Source: Gammaproteobacteria bacterium RIFCSPHIGHO2_12_FULL_41_20 (GTDB taxonomy: Bacteria > Pseudomonadota > Gammaproteobacteria > DSM-16500). From it: a stretch of 51,183 nt of DNA. The position numbers and the translations under genes were made by a program. The stretch is from positions 1-51,183 of the forward strand of contig MGYC01000031.1 in the NCBI GenBank assembly GCA_001801575.1, read 5' to 3'. Below are positions 1 through 9,475 of this stretch, piece by piece (positions within the stretch are counted from its first letter, which is position 1; each line of letters opens with the position of its first letter). The notes beneath the pieces are model-generated. The model was not told the origin of the DNA. It saw only the letters and a list, made by a program, of their open reading frames with translations, and made no database searches.

Positions 1-35
1 CGTTTAAAACTCGTGCCTAACCACCGTTTCTAGGA
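1..35 (+). repeat. Dispersed repeat, right end (cut by window start)
   Basis: The first bases match a motif seen three more times (38204-38242, 45100-45130, 49974-50010). The shared core runs from TTTAAAACTCG to CCGTTTCTAGG. Only the right-hand end lies inside the window. The rest of the gap before coaX holds a 48-codon open frame (34-180) without a start codon. It could be the 3' remnant of a gene interrupted by this repeat, or chance. Confidence 0.6.
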
Positions 36-208
36 TTATTTGGAATGGTTCCGACTTGATGTGACAGTTTCCATTTTTTTGATTGCCACTTACTGTCAGT
101 TCAAGTTTAAATCTTTACAGATTATTTACCCAGCCACTATTTATCAGCACACTAAGCAAGAGACACCGTATGCCTTTTAAATATTTCCAATGGTTTATTC
201 TCACTTGC

Positions 209-982
209 TTAATCTACTTGTTTCTGTAATGTGAGACGTAGTCCTTGGAGTACAAGATCAGGGATATTTTTATGGAAAACATTTTCATTCTCAAACAAAT
301 AACAAAAACCACCTGTTCCTAAGACAGTGACAGGTTCTGGCCTAAATACCTCATGCGTTATCTTTTGCATAATTTCTCGCATTGCACCAAGATGGCTAAA
401 ATATAATCCAGATTGAATGTTTTTAGTGGTTGTGTTGCCCACGATTTGTTTGGGTCTCACAATATGTACGGGCGCTAGTTTGGCAGTATTTTCATATAAG
501 GATTTCATGGCGGTATGAATGCCTGGCATAATTACGCCGCCTAGGTAAAGGTGTTGGGCAGAAACGACATCAAATGTGGTTGCGGTACCCAGATCAATGA
601 TGATGAGATTTTGATGCGGGAAATAGTGTGTGGCGGCAACTGCATTAGCTAGCCGATCTGCACCCACTTCTTGGGGATTTTCACAGTGAATGGTTAATTC
701 AGGAATATTGGTTGCATCCAAAAACAAGGGGTCGATAGCAAAATACTTGATAAACGCGGAGCGTATAGAATAATTTAAGGATGGTAATACTGAACATATC
801 GCAATAGCGGTAATTTCTGTTGGATCTAATTGATTTTCTTGTAATACATTTCTAAAAAAAACGCCTAATTGATCAGAAGTACAAGATGAGGTGCTAGGAT
901 AGCGAAATTGTAGTAATAGTTTTTCTTTATCAAATACACCGCCATATAAGTTAGTGTTACCTATATCTACACATATAATCAT
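209..982 (-). CDS. coaX: Type III pantothenate kinase
   Basis: Phosphorylates pantothenate in the first step of coenzyme A synthesis, in the cytosol. The 257-residue length is normal for CoaX. The N-terminal phosphate-binding motif DIGNTN (residues 6-11) starts the ASKHA fold. GADRLANAVAA and the second phosphate motif DLGTATTFD follow mid-protein, as in the family. The ATG at 982 lies directly before the conserved strand MIICVDIGNT, so no other start is likely. In many bacteria coaX follows birA, but nothing upstream here resembles birA: the next gene is divergent. CoaX enzymes are typically insensitive to CoA feedback (family knowledge). Confidence 0.95.
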   Translation of the reverse strand: MIICVDIGNTNLYGGVFDKEKLLLQFRYPSTSSCTSDQLGVFFRNVLQENQLDPTEITAIAICSVLPSLNYSIRSAFIKYFAIDPLFLDATNIPELTIHCENPQEVGADRLANAVAATHYFPHQNLIIIDLGTATTFDVVSAQHLYLGGVIMPGIHTAMKSLYENTAKLAPVHIVRPKQIVGNTTTKNIQSGLYFSHLGAMREIMQKITHEVFRPEPVTVLGTGGFCYLFENENVFHKNIPDLVLQGLRLTLQKQVD

Positions 983-1210
983 ATTTTGACCTCATTTTGT
1001 TCTTTCCTGGAGTCATGGGTGGTACGAAGACCTGCGTTGCTATAGAACCTGATCGGCGCGCTTCTGCCAGGGGTGTATATTCTATCAAAAATTCATTGTT
1101 GACATCCGTTTCGCTAGGAATGCTTATTTTAACACAGTTAGATTTTTACTTATCAACAGGTCATGAAAAATGATATATTTAGATAAAGTTTACTATAGAG
1201 GATAAGCCAC

Positions 1211-1714
1211 ATGGAAGTAGCGATTTCTTTTGCCTTGATGAATTTTAGTTTATCTATGTTTGTTCTAGCCATTCTTTTTTTTCTGTTTGACCGTCTTATT
1301 GGCGCATTTCGTCAACAGGCGCTGCCAGGATATACCATGTTATTTCGATGGCTTGCATTATTCTCTCTAGGTATTACAGGATTATATGCGTTTGTAATGC
1401 ATGCTTTTTTTCCTGATTTTACGGCGTCGGTAAGTGGTTGGAGTAATAGTCCATTTCAATTTGAAGTGGCTGTGGCTAATTTAGGTTTTGGATTGCTAGG
1501 GGTGCTTGCTTTTTCTGCTAGTTATGGATTCAGAGTGGCAACGGTTATTGGAAACTTATGCTGGCTATGGGGCGATGCAGTGGAGCACATTTACCAAATG
1601 ATTATCAATCACAATTATGCTATAGGTAATGCAGGATCTTGGTTTTGGACGGATATCTTGGTTCCACTTATATTGCTTATCTGTATTATAAAAATGCGCA
1701 AACATGCTGCTTAA
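1211..1714 (+). CDS. Four-helix membrane protein, DUF6790-like
   Basis: Function unknown. The 167-residue protein has four strongly hydrophobic segments (about residues 5-27, 45-66, 85-108 and 143-160), so it is an inner-membrane protein. The central motif SPFQFEVAVANLGFGLLG resembles the DUF6790 family as I remember it; this is recognition by eye. A shorter motif WGDAVEHIYQM follows before the last helix. An AGAGGA Shine-Dalgarno sequence lies 11 bases before the ATG. It stands alone, divergent from coaX, with a 228-bp spacer holding the probable promoters of both. No catalytic residues can be assigned. Confidence 0.7.
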   Translation: MEVAISFALMNFSLSMFVLAILFFLFDRLIGAFRQQALPGYTMLFRWLALFSLGITGLYAFVMHAFFPDFTASVSGWSNSPFQFEVAVANLGFGLLGVLAFSASYGFRVATVIGNLCWLWGDAVEHIYQMIINHNYAIGNAGSWFWTDILVPLILLICIIKMRKHAA

Positions 1715-1788
1715 TTTTAAATAAAATAGGTTATTGCAATAATGGAAATAGTTTACTGGAGATTAATTTAAGACGGCACACGATTAAA

Positions 1789-3168
1789 TTATTTTAAATA
1801 GTCGTACATTTTCAGCAATTCAGCAAAATATTTACCTTCTTCAGTAGGATTATTATAGTAATAAGTATGCAAGTAATTTCGCAAAATATACTCGTAAGGC
1901 GAGTGTATGAACAACTCTAAAATAGCCAAAATACTTTCCTTGTCTAAGGTGTTAGCATGTTGAAATAGAATGGCGGCTAGTACTTCTGCTTTACAGGCTT
2001 TACGAATAGTATTTGTTTCTTTAAAGGTTTGTATGCAAAATTTCAAGGCGCGATTTTTATTCCAGCTACGCCAATGATGAAAGAATTTTAGTGCTAATGT
2101 TTTGTAATGAGCAAGTAATTTATCTTGTGGATCAGCTTGGATGAGGAGTAATAAGAAAATAGCTGGTATGCATGCCTCTACATTGGCCCATGAGCAATTA
2201 CCGCTGATTTGTGCTTCTATTTTTAAATCTGTGAATGGCTGTAATCCTAATACATGCAGTAATTCTTCATTAATAAATTGGCCAGACTGTTTTTCATAAA
2301 TAAGATTCATAATAAATGGGACATGCATTTTTTCTGGCTGTGTGATGCGATAAAACATCACATTATCATATAATCGGCTTTCTTCACGCCGGTCACATTT
2401 AACTATAATATTATCTTGTTTTATAAAAGTAATAGCATGCCCTTCATAACCGATTGGGATGATTAGCGGTTCTTTCTGAAGAAGAGTATTAATTTTTTCA
2501 CGATGCTGACGAATATCAACGCGATATTGTTGGTATTTAATAATCTCGGATGCACGTTGTAAAGCTTCAATCGTTGGATAAGTTAGCCCTGCATAATGGC
2601 GTAAAGTACGAGCAGCAAAATGATGTTGGAATTGATAAAGTGAATTAGCAATTAAGGCAAGCGTTACCTCAATAAAAAATCCTTCAAAATCTACTTCAAC
2701 AAATTGGTGCGAGGGATTGACAATGTTGGCTGTGCCAACTAACTCAAAGACATGTCCTAATAGTTTTGTGTTAATAAAATCTTGAGTAAAGAGTTGATCG
2801 GCACCGTATTGATATAATAGTTTTGTTATGGATTGTTGCCGGCGTAATAATGGCATGACTAATACTGGCTGGCCAGCAAAAGTAACCGCATTAGGATTAG
2901 CATGACTTTTTAATAGCAACTCACATAAAGCAAGATTATTATTCTCAGCAGCCCAGTGTAAGGCGGTTCCTCCAGTAGTATCTTGCTGATTGGGGTCTGC
3001 ATGGTACTCCAGTAATAATTTTACAATATCGATATTATCTACGATGGCGGCTTCAATCAATGGTGTGAAGCCGTATTCATCTAGTTGATCGATAGGTTCT
3101 CCTGAATTTAATAAGAATAGAATAGTCTGTATGTCTTCTTGAAGAATGGTATCGGCTAGGGTTTGCAT
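1789..3168 (-). CDS. Ankyrin-repeat protein, candidate secreted effector
   Basis: The 459-residue protein begins with three to four ankyrin repeats: a degenerate one at about 1-31, then 32-62, 66-98 and 99-129, with the signatures YGFTPLIEAA and GGTALHWAAENNN. The remaining 330 residues are alpha-helical with no domain I recognise. There is no signal peptide or membrane segment. This layout, short N-terminal ankyrin block plus long helical tail, is common among Dot/Icm type IV effectors of Legionella and Coxiella. The effector role is inference, because no secretion genes are in the window. It starts 12 bp after the stop of the gene before it on the same strand, so the two are probably co-transcribed. 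Confidence 0.85.
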   Translation of the reverse strand: MQTLADTILQEDIQTILFLLNSGEPIDQLDEYGFTPLIEAAIVDNIDIVKLLLEYHADPNQQDTTGGTALHWAAENNNLALCELLLKSHANPNAVTFAGQPVLVMPLLRRQQSITKLLYQYGADQLFTQDFINTKLLGHVFELVGTANIVNPSHQFVEVDFEGFFIEVTLALIANSLYQFQHHFAARTLRHYAGLTYPTIEALQRASEIIKYQQYRVDIRQHREKINTLLQKEPLIIPIGYEGHAITFIKQDNIIVKCDRREESRLYDNVMFYRITQPEKMHVPFIMNLIYEKQSGQFINEELLHVLGLQPFTDLKIEAQISGNCSWANVEACIPAIFLLLLIQADPQDKLLAHYKTLALKFFHHWRSWNKNRALKFCIQTFKETNTIRKACKAEVLAAILFQHANTLDKESILAILELFIHSPYEYILRNYLHTYYYNNPTEEGKYFAELLKMYDYLK

Positions 3169-3180
3169 GATGGCATGCTG

Positions 3181-3654
3181 CTAATATCGCCGCAGTTGCA
3201 AGCGGTTTCGGTGAGCGGGTGCATATTCAGGTTGGTGCTGTAAGCGAAATTGCAATTGCAACTCTTCACGTTTGTCTTGGTTAGTTTCAGCCAGATTTTC
3301 TGTCGGGATAAAGTTATTTTGTTTATCTATACCAGCAAATTGTGCTTTTCGACTAATCGGATGTGTTTTATAAGCCGTACTAAACCCTTGTTCTATTAGG
3401 CCAGTTTGAAAATAGGCTTGAGGATTCGCCTTGATGACCGAGCGTTGTTCACGTGCTTGTTTTTGTTTGATGACATAACCTGCGTGTAAAACTTGATGTT
3501 CTTGGAGTAAGCGTTTTTTATCATTTTCTGGCAATAAATCGTCACGCTGTGGCCCACTCAAAGGATCGCGATAAATAAATGGTAGATCACTGCCATTTCC
3601 ACCACTTTCGCCATCATCACTTTCTTCATTTGGTTTTGAATATGAGTTTGTCAT
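3181..3654 (-). CDS. Hypothetical acidic/Gln-rich protein
   Basis: I do not recognise this protein. It is hydrophilic, about 157 residues, with a disordered-looking acidic and glycine-rich start (ESDDGESGGNGSD), a Lys/Gln-rich middle and a Gln/Arg-rich C-terminus. There is no signal peptide or membrane segment. I prefer the ATG at 3654, but a GTG two codons upstream (3660) is in frame, and neither has a clear Shine-Dalgarno sequence. It lies just before the ankyrin gene on the same strand, so it may be a chaperone-like partner or a second effector; that is speculation from position only. Confidence 0.65.
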   Translation of the reverse strand: MTNSYSKPNEESDDGESGGNGSDLPFIYRDPLSGPQRDDLLPENDKKRLLQEHQVLHAGYVIKQKQAREQRSVIKANPQAYFQTGLIEQGFSTAYKTHPISRKAQFAGIDKQNNFIPTENLAETNQDKREELQLQFRLQHQPEYAPAHRNRLQLRRY

Positions 3655-3736
3655 GGTCACTATACTGTAATATAAAATAAGAGATAATTTCTATCCTTCT
3701 ATAATTATACTACTTATAAAGTAACAAAGCGGGTAG

Positions 3737-4684
3737 CTATTTACTTAGCACAGTTTCCAACTCAGGTAAAATCTTAAATAAATCACCGACTAAGCCATAA
3801 TCTGCAATTTGGAATATAGGAGCTTCAGGATCATTATTAATAGCAACAATTACTTTGCTGTCTTTCATCCCGGCTAAATGTTGAATTGCTCCGGAAATAC
3901 CAATAGCAATATAAAGATCAGGTGCAACTACTTTACCGGTTTGACCTACTTGGTAATCATTCGGCGCAAAACCTGCATCTACTGCAGCACGCGAAGCGCC
4001 TACGGCAGCGTGTAATTTATCAGCTAAAGACTCGAGTAATTTAAAGTTTTCCGCGCTCTTTAAGCCGCGACCACCAGAAATAATAATCTTTGCAGAAGTA
4101 AGCTCTGGCCTTGTTGATTGCGTGAGCTCTTGTTTAATAAAATGTGACAAATCATTAGAAAAATTTTTATCAATATTCACGATGGGTGCTGCTGGACTCT
4201 GGTGTACTAAAAGAGCAGCAGGGAAAGCAGTATTGCGAATGGTGAGTATCTTGATGGTGTCTAGGTCTTGCACAGTAGCCAATGCATTTCCTGCATAAAT
4301 AGGACGAACAAATGTATCTGGGGAAAGAATCGCGGTGACATCACTAATGAGTGTAACATCAAGTAAGGCCGCAACACGAGGAAGCAGGTTTTTGCTAAAG
4401 GTACTAGCTGTTGCCATGACAACAGAGTAATTGTGTTCTTTTACTATATCAGCAATCAGCGGTGCACAATTCTCGGGAAGTTGATGTGTATATTCTTCTG
4501 TTTGTGCGGCGAGCACTTGTTGTATACCTGATAGCTGTGTGGCCTGTTGAATGACTGCATCGCATTGCCATCCTATGACAATAATATCAATGCTACTATT
4601 AAACGTTTTAGCAGCAGTTAATGCATGTAATGTTACTGATTTTAATTCTTGGTTGTTATGTTCAGCGATTAATAGTGTTTTCAT
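3737..4684 (-). CDS. etfA: Electron transfer flavoprotein alpha subunit
   Basis: Alpha subunit of the heterodimeric ETF, which takes electrons from acyl-CoA dehydrogenases and passes them to ETF-quinone oxidoreductase. Length (315) is normal. The C-terminal FAD domain is clear: [12 protein letters not shown] at about 202-213, then [31 protein letters not shown] and [16 protein letters not shown], which line the flavin pocket. The start overlaps the etfB stop by 4 bp (ATGA), so the two are translationally coupled. The oxidoreductase partner lies 6 kb downstream on the other strand. Confidence 0.97.
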   Translation of the reverse strand: MKTLLIAEHNNQELKSVTLHALTAAKTFNSSIDIIVIGWQCDAVIQQATQLSGIQQVLAAQTEEYTHQLPENCAPLIADIVKEHNYSVVMATASTFSKNLLPRVAALLDVTLISDVTAILSPDTFVRPIYAGNALATVQDLDTIKILTIRNTAFPAALLVHQSPAAPIVNIDKNFSNDLSHFIKQELTQSTRPELTSAKIIISGGRGLKSAENFKLLESLADKLHAAVGASRAAVDAGFAPNDYQVGQTGKVVAPDLYIAIGISGAIQHLAGMKDSKVIVAINNDPEAPIFQIADYGLVGDLFKILPELETVLSK

Positions 4685-5433
4685 GATAAAACCTGTGCTT
4701 CATGCTTTAATTTATCTACCAATTCAGTTACCGTTGCGACCTTAATACCGCTGCGGCGTTTTTCAGGTGGTTTTACTTTCAATATTTTTAGACGTGGAGA
4801 TAAATCAACATTAAATTCTTCAATGGATACCATCTGAATAGGTTTGCGTTTAGCTTGAACGATGTTAGGTAATGAAATATAACGTGGTTCATTCAGCCGT
4901 AAATCTGTAGTAATGACAGCAGGTAATGTTAACGCAAGTGTTTCTAACCCACCATCGATTTCGCGAGTTACTGTAACAGAAGTATTGTCGCATGCCACTT
5001 TGGAGGCAAATGTACCTTGTGGCCAATTTAATAAGCCAGCTAGCATTTGCCCAGTTTGATTATTATCACTATCAATAGCTTGCTTACCCATAAGTATTAA
5101 TCGCGGATTTTCTTGTTGTACGATAGCGCGCAGAATTTTAGCGACAATTAAAGGTTGTAGAGTGTGCGCTGTTTTAACCAAAATGCCACGATCAGCACCC
5201 ATAGCTAATGCAGTTCGTAACACTTCTTGACACTGTTCTGGGCCAATTGAAACCACAACAATCTCATTTGCCTTTTCTTGTTCTTTAAATCGTATTGCTT
5301 CTTCTACCGCTATTTCATCAAATGGGTTCATACTCATTTTAACATTAGCGGTTTCAACATCGGTTTCATCGGCTTTGACACGAACCGATGTTTTAAAGTC
5401 AATAACACGTTTTATTGCAACTAAAATTTTCAT
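4681..5433 (-). CDS. etfB: Electron transfer flavoprotein beta subunit
   Basis: Beta subunit of ETF, binding AMP and forming the dimer that carries electrons from acyl-CoA dehydrogenases. The 250-residue length and the start [20 protein letters not shown] are typical. The signature block includes [16 protein letters not shown] (about residues 37-52), the AMP-site region around [12 protein letters not shown], and [21 protein letters not shown]. First gene of the etfB-etfA pair. The divergent SDR dehydrogenase starts about 110 bp away, so one intergenic region probably drives both units. Confidence 0.97.
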   Translation of the reverse strand: MKILVAIKRVIDFKTSVRVKADETDVETANVKMSMNPFDEIAVEEAIRFKEQEKANEIVVVSIGPEQCQEVLRTALAMGADRGILVKTAHTLQPLIVAKILRAIVQQENPRLILMGKQAIDSDNNQTGQMLAGLLNWPQGTFASKVACDNTSVTVTREIDGGLETLALTLPAVITTDLRLNEPRYISLPNIVQAKRKPIQMVSIEEFNVDLSPRLKILKVKPPEKRRSGIKVATVTELVDKLKHEAQVLS

Positions 5434-5544
5434 GGTGATGATCTTAATTAATGGAAAATAGGTTCATTATGTATTAAAACAGCGATCAGAATAGTAACAT
5501 TATCTCATTGTAAGTAAAGAATGAAAATAATAATGGAGATAGCA

Positions 5545-6309
5545 ATGGAAATAAAAGGCTGTGCAGTTATTATCAGTGGTGGAGCTTCCGGTATGGGGGC
5601 AGCAACTGCAAGAATGTTAGGCCAGGCGGGAGCAAAAATAGCATTATTTGATATTAACGTGGAATCTGCAAAAAAGATTGCAGCGGAAGTCAATGGGTTA
5701 GCATTTTCTTGTGATGTAAGTAATGCTGCTAGCGTTGAAGCGGCGATGCAACAAGCGCAAGAGCACCATGGGCCAGCACGTATTTGTATTAATTGTGCGG
5801 GGATTGTACATGGGCGGCGTATGGTAAATTCACAAGGACCCATGCCTTTAGAAGAGTTTCAACAAGTAATAAATATTAATCTGCTTGGTACATTTAATCT
5901 AATGCGTTTAGCCGCAGCTGCCATGATTACGCTAGTACCTTTAGGTGATACACAGGAGCGAGGCATTATTATTAATACAGCGTCGGTTGCTGCCTTTGAA
6001 GGGCAAATTGGCCAAACAGCTTATAGTGCATCAAAAGGCGGTATCGTGAGTTTAACTTTACCGGCAGCGCGAGAATTAGCGCAATTTGGTGTGCGTGTCA
6101 TGGGTATAGCCCCAGGATTGGTTGATACACCCATGTTTCAGAAGATTTCGCCGGAAGCCCGTGCTGCTTTGGCCAACATGGTCCCGTTTCCTAAACGTTT
6201 AGCACGACCAGAAGAATTTGCTGCATTAGTATTACACATTATTAGTAATTCTATGTTGAATGGGGAAGTAATCCGCCTAGATGGTGCTTTACGTATGCAG
6301 GCGAAATAG
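5545..6309 (+). CDS. Short-chain dehydrogenase, 3-hydroxyacyl-CoA dehydrogenase type-2-like
   Basis: NAD-dependent SDR. The N-terminal Rossmann motif GGASGMG binds the cofactor. The catalytic Ser lies in NTASVAAFEG and the Tyr-Lys pair in YSASKGG. The sequence resembles the HSD10-type 3-hydroxyacyl-CoA/2-methyl-3-hydroxybutyryl-CoA dehydrogenases, which fits the neighbouring ETF, thiolase and crotonase genes. The exact substrate is inference. Two earlier in-frame ATGs exist (5521, 5533). I chose 5545 because GGAG lies six bases upstream and the Rossmann strand follows at once. Confidence 0.88.
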   Translation: MEIKGCAVIISGGASGMGAATARMLGQAGAKIALFDINVESAKKIAAEVNGLAFSCDVSNAASVEAAMQQAQEHHGPARICINCAGIVHGRRMVNSQGPMPLEEFQQVININLLGTFNLMRLAAAAMITLVPLGDTQERGIIINTASVAAFEGQIGQTAYSASKGGIVSLTLPAARELAQFGVRVMGIAPGLVDTPMFQKISPEARAALANMVPFPKRLARPEEFAALVLHIISNSMLNGEVIRLDGALRMQAK

Positions 6310-6315
6310 GGTATT

Positions 6316-6505
6316 TTTATCAGGAGTTTCATGCTGAGTTAGTTAACTGATTTTGTACACTAGTTTATCTATACCCGAGAAGGTGACGCTGTGAGCCGGG
6401 GCCTCCAAGATGTGTAGTTTTGGGTAGCGCAGGCGTCGGATCCCTGCAGGGCTAATTTTGGTGTACAAAGCCAGTTAACTAACTCAGTATGAAACTCTTG
6501 ATAAA
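6316..6505. mobile_element. 190-bp MITE-like element with about 45-bp terminal inverted repeats
   Basis: The ends are inverted copies: the left arm reads TTTATCAGGAGTTTCATGC and continues through GAGTTAGTTAACTG to TGTACAC (6360), and the right arm is its reverse complement with only a few mismatches. The roughly 100-bp interior is unrelated and codes for nothing visible. It fills the gap between the SDR and htpX genes. No clear target duplication is visible. A non-autonomous transposon is the simplest reading. Confidence 0.8.
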
Positions 6506-6529
6506 CCTAAACTCATACCGAGGGCATGT

Positions 6530-7432
6530 ATGTTTAAGCGTATTTTCTTGTTTGTTGCAACGAATATTTTAGTCATTACTACTATCTCTATTATTACCAG
6601 CGTATTAGGATTACGCCCTTATCTGACGGCTTACGGAATTGATTACCAACAGCTAGCCATTTTTTGCGCAATATGGGGTATGACAGGCGCTTTTATTTCA
6701 CTGCTGTTTTCAAAAATGATGGCAAAAATGGCCATGGGTGTAGTTATTCTTGATCCCCGTACTTCACGACGTGATGAGCGTTTTTTAATTGATCTCATTT
6801 ACCGTCTAGCAAAAAAAGCCGGATTACAGACTATGCCAGAAGTAGGAGTGTATCAATCAGCGGAGGTGAATGCATTTGCTACAGGACCTTCTAGGCGTAA
6901 TTCACTTGTTGCCGTATCTTCGGGTTTGTTAGCTAATATGGATACCAGTGAAATAGAAGGGGTATTAGCACATGAGATTTCGCATATCAGTAATGGTGAT
7001 ATGGTTACTATGACATTAATTCAAGGGGTTATTAATGCATTTGCTTTATTCTTGTCGCGTATTGTGGCTTATGCTATTTCCATAGCTATGTCTCGTGATG
7101 ACGATAGAGGCGAAGGTATTCCTATGTTGACTTATACCGTGCTTTCTTTTGTGTTTGATATTTTATTTACATTATTAGGAAGTATTGTGGTTGCAGCATT
7201 TTCACGTTGGCGCGAGTATAGAGCGGATGCGGGCGGTGCACGCTTAGCTGGACGAGAAAAAATGATTGCTGCCCTACAACAATTACAAAGAAAATTAACT
7301 GTCGAAGATAATCGAGCACCCGCATTAGCCAATTTAAAGATTAATCACCAGTCCCGTTGGTTAGGACTTTTTTCTACTCATCCACCATTAGAAAAACGTA
7401 TTGCACGCCTTGCTGGTCGAAGTATGTCATAA
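6530..7432 (+). CDS. htpX: Membrane zinc protease HtpX
   Basis: Inner-membrane M48 metalloprotease that degrades misfolded membrane proteins under stress. The length of 300 fits the family (about 290). Two hydrophobic segments (about 5-27 and 39-60) precede the catalytic domain. The zinc site HEISH is at 148-152, and the third ligand Glu is in the RWREYRADAGGARLAG segment. Two further hydrophobic stretches (about 164-184 and 199-225) lie between them. It follows a MITE-like element, so its promoter may be inside or next to that repeat. The permease gene starts 35 bp after its stop. Confidence 0.95.
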   Translation: MFKRIFLFVATNILVITTISIITSVLGLRPYLTAYGIDYQQLAIFCAIWGMTGAFISLLFSKMMAKMAMGVVILDPRTSRRDERFLIDLIYRLAKKAGLQTMPEVGVYQSAEVNAFATGPSRRNSLVAVSSGLLANMDTSEIEGVLAHEISHISNGDMVTMTLIQGVINAFALFLSRIVAYAISIAMSRDDDRGEGIPMLTYTVLSFVFDILFTLLGSIVVAAFSRWREYRADAGGARLAGREKMIAALQQLQRKLTVEDNRAPALANLKINHQSRWLGLFSTHPPLEKRIARLAGRSMS

Positions 7433-7467
7433 TACGCTTTGATATGACTCATATAAACGAATAGCTT

Positions 7468-9417
7468 ATGTCTATTATTGTGAGATTGAAACAATTTCTC
7501 ATTGGCGGTCCATTGAATCCATTTCATCCAGGGATTACTCGCCACATTTCACTTATTGCACTTCTTGCCTGGGTAGGATTAGGGGCGGATGGATTATCTT
7601 CTTCTTGTTATGGTCCTGAAGAAGCTTATTTAGCATTAGGTGGACATACTCATCTTGCTTTATATATTGCGATTGCTACAGCAATTACCGTGTTTGTTAT
7701 TTCGCTTGGTTATAATCAAGTCATAGAATTATTTCCTAGCGGCGGTGGTGGTTATAAGGTGGCAACCCAATTACTAGGATCTCATGTGGGGTTGCTTTCT
7801 GGCGCCGCGTTAATTGTAGATTATGTTTTGACTATCGCAGTGTCTGCAGCGAGTGGTATGGACGCTATTTTCAGCTTTCTGCCGATGACGTTTCTACCTT
7901 ATAAATTACTTGCTGAAGTTGCACTTATTTTTTTGTTATTGGTGATTAATTTACGCGGAATGCGAGAATCCATTCTTATATTGATGCCTATTTTTCTTGG
8001 ATTCATTATTATCCACTTTGGATTAATTGTTTATGGTATTACTGCGCATCATAAAGGACTTACCTTAATTGCACCAGATACTATTCAAGAAACCAAATCT
8101 TTAATTCAAATAGTGGGATGGTTGCCGTTTCTTGCCCTTATTTTGCATGCATACTCTTTAGGTGCTGGTACTTATACAGGTATAGAAGCCGTATCTAATA
8201 ATGTACATCGTTTACGTGAGCCACGTGTAGTAACAGGAAAGTGGACTATGTTGTATATGGCTATTTCTCTCAGCTTTACTGCAGCGGGTATTATTCTTTT
8301 ATATTTACTTTGGGGACCCATGAAGGTTCCTGGAAAAACGCTAAATGCCGTAGTTTTTCATGCTATTTTGGGCGATGCTAGCTTGGGGCAGATATTGTTA
8401 TATATCACGCTAATATTGGAAGCCGGGTTATTATTTGTTGCAGCTAATTCTGGTTTTTTGGCAGGACCTACGGTTTTGGCGAATATGGCTATTGATGGGT
8501 GGGTGCCGAATCGTTTTCGCCATTTATCGACACGTTTAGTAATCCAGAATGGGCTTATTCTATTTGGTGTTTTTGCTATTCTTCTATTGTTATGGTGCGG
8601 TGGTCAGGTAGCTATTTTAGTCGTACTTTATAGCATCAATGTATTTATTACTTTTTCTTTATCATTATTAGGGTTGAGTATTTATTGGATAACCAAGCGT
8701 AAAAAGGCCTCGCCGCGTTGGTTATGGCGTTTGTGTTTTTCTGTGTTAGCTTTCATTATTACTAGCGGTGTGTTGTGTATTACCCTAATTACAAAATTTC
8801 AATCGGGAGGGTGGTTAACTGTTATTGTTACATGTACCGTGATAGTTTTATGTTTGTTAATAAAGCGCCATTATTACCGAGTAAACAAAAAACTAACAGA
8901 GATTGATATTCAATTAAAACAACCTATTGCTTATCCTATTCTGCCCGTTCCTATTGATCCGCAACAACCTTCCGCCGTGGTTTTTGTAGGGAAAAACCAA
9001 GGGGTAGCTATGCATACTTTACTAAATGTATGGCGTATGTTTCCTCGTCATTTCAAAAATTTTATATTCTTAAGTATTGGTATTGTAGATGTGGAAAGTT
9101 TCAGTGGGCCTAGTCAGTTAGAAAAAATGCAACACGACGTGAATAAGAGCTTGCAATATTTTGTAGATTATTGCCATCAATATGGTATGGCAGCCGAAGC
9201 TTATGCTGGCTATGGTACGGATACCGTAGAAGAGTTATCTAAACTTGCTGAACAAGTGGGGAAGAAATACTCTAACTGTGTGTTTTTCTCTAGTAAGTTG
9301 ATCTTTGAGCATGATAACTGGATTACGCGTCTTTTACATAATGAAACACCGTTTACTTTACAAAGACAGTTACACTTACAGGGCAAGGAATTAGTAATTT
9401 TACCGATGCGAATTTAG
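7468..9417 (+). CDS. APC-superfamily permease with C-terminal cytosolic domain (KimA-related)
   Basis: About twelve membrane segments span residues 25-475, followed by a soluble domain of about 170 residues. The first helix carries GLGADGLSSSCYGPEEAY, and the second loop has FPSGGGGYKVA; both are typical of APC-fold cation or amino-acid symporters. The large C-terminal cytosolic domain recalls the potassium importer KimA (YdaO) of Bacillus. Substrate is undetermined: potassium and amino acids are both possible. It lies just after htpX on the same strand, with no obvious link to the fatty-acid genes around it. Confidence 0.8.
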   Translation: MSIIVRLKQFLIGGPLNPFHPGITRHISLIALLAWVGLGADGLSSSCYGPEEAYLALGGHTHLALYIAIATAITVFVISLGYNQVIELFPSGGGGYKVATQLLGSHVGLLSGAALIVDYVLTIAVSAASGMDAIFSFLPMTFLPYKLLAEVALIFLLLVINLRGMRESILILMPIFLGFIIIHFGLIVYGITAHHKGLTLIAPDTIQETKSLIQIVGWLPFLALILHAYSLGAGTYTGIEAVSNNVHRLREPRVVTGKWTMLYMAISLSFTAAGIILLYLLWGPMKVPGKTLNAVVFHAILGDASLGQILLYITLILEAGLLFVAANSGFLAGPTVLANMAIDGWVPNRFRHLSTRLVIQNGLILFGVFAILLLLWCGGQVAILVVLYSINVFITFSLSLLGLSIYWITKRKKASPRWLWRLCFSVLAFIITSGVLCITLITKFQSGGWLTVIVTCTVIVLCLLIKRHYYRVNKKLTEIDIQLKQPIAYPILPVPIDPQQPSAVVFVGKNQGVAMHTLLNVWRMFPRHFKNFIFLSIGIVDVESFSGPSQLEKMQHDVNKSLQYFVDYCHQYGMAAEAYAGYGTDTVEELSKLAEQVGKKYSNCVFFSSKLIFEHDNWITRLLHNETPFTLQRQLHLQGKELVILPMRI

Positions 9418-9475
9418 TGTTGTATGAGTTCTAGGTTTATTCATAGCAGAACTCATGATGATGGAGAAATATAAT

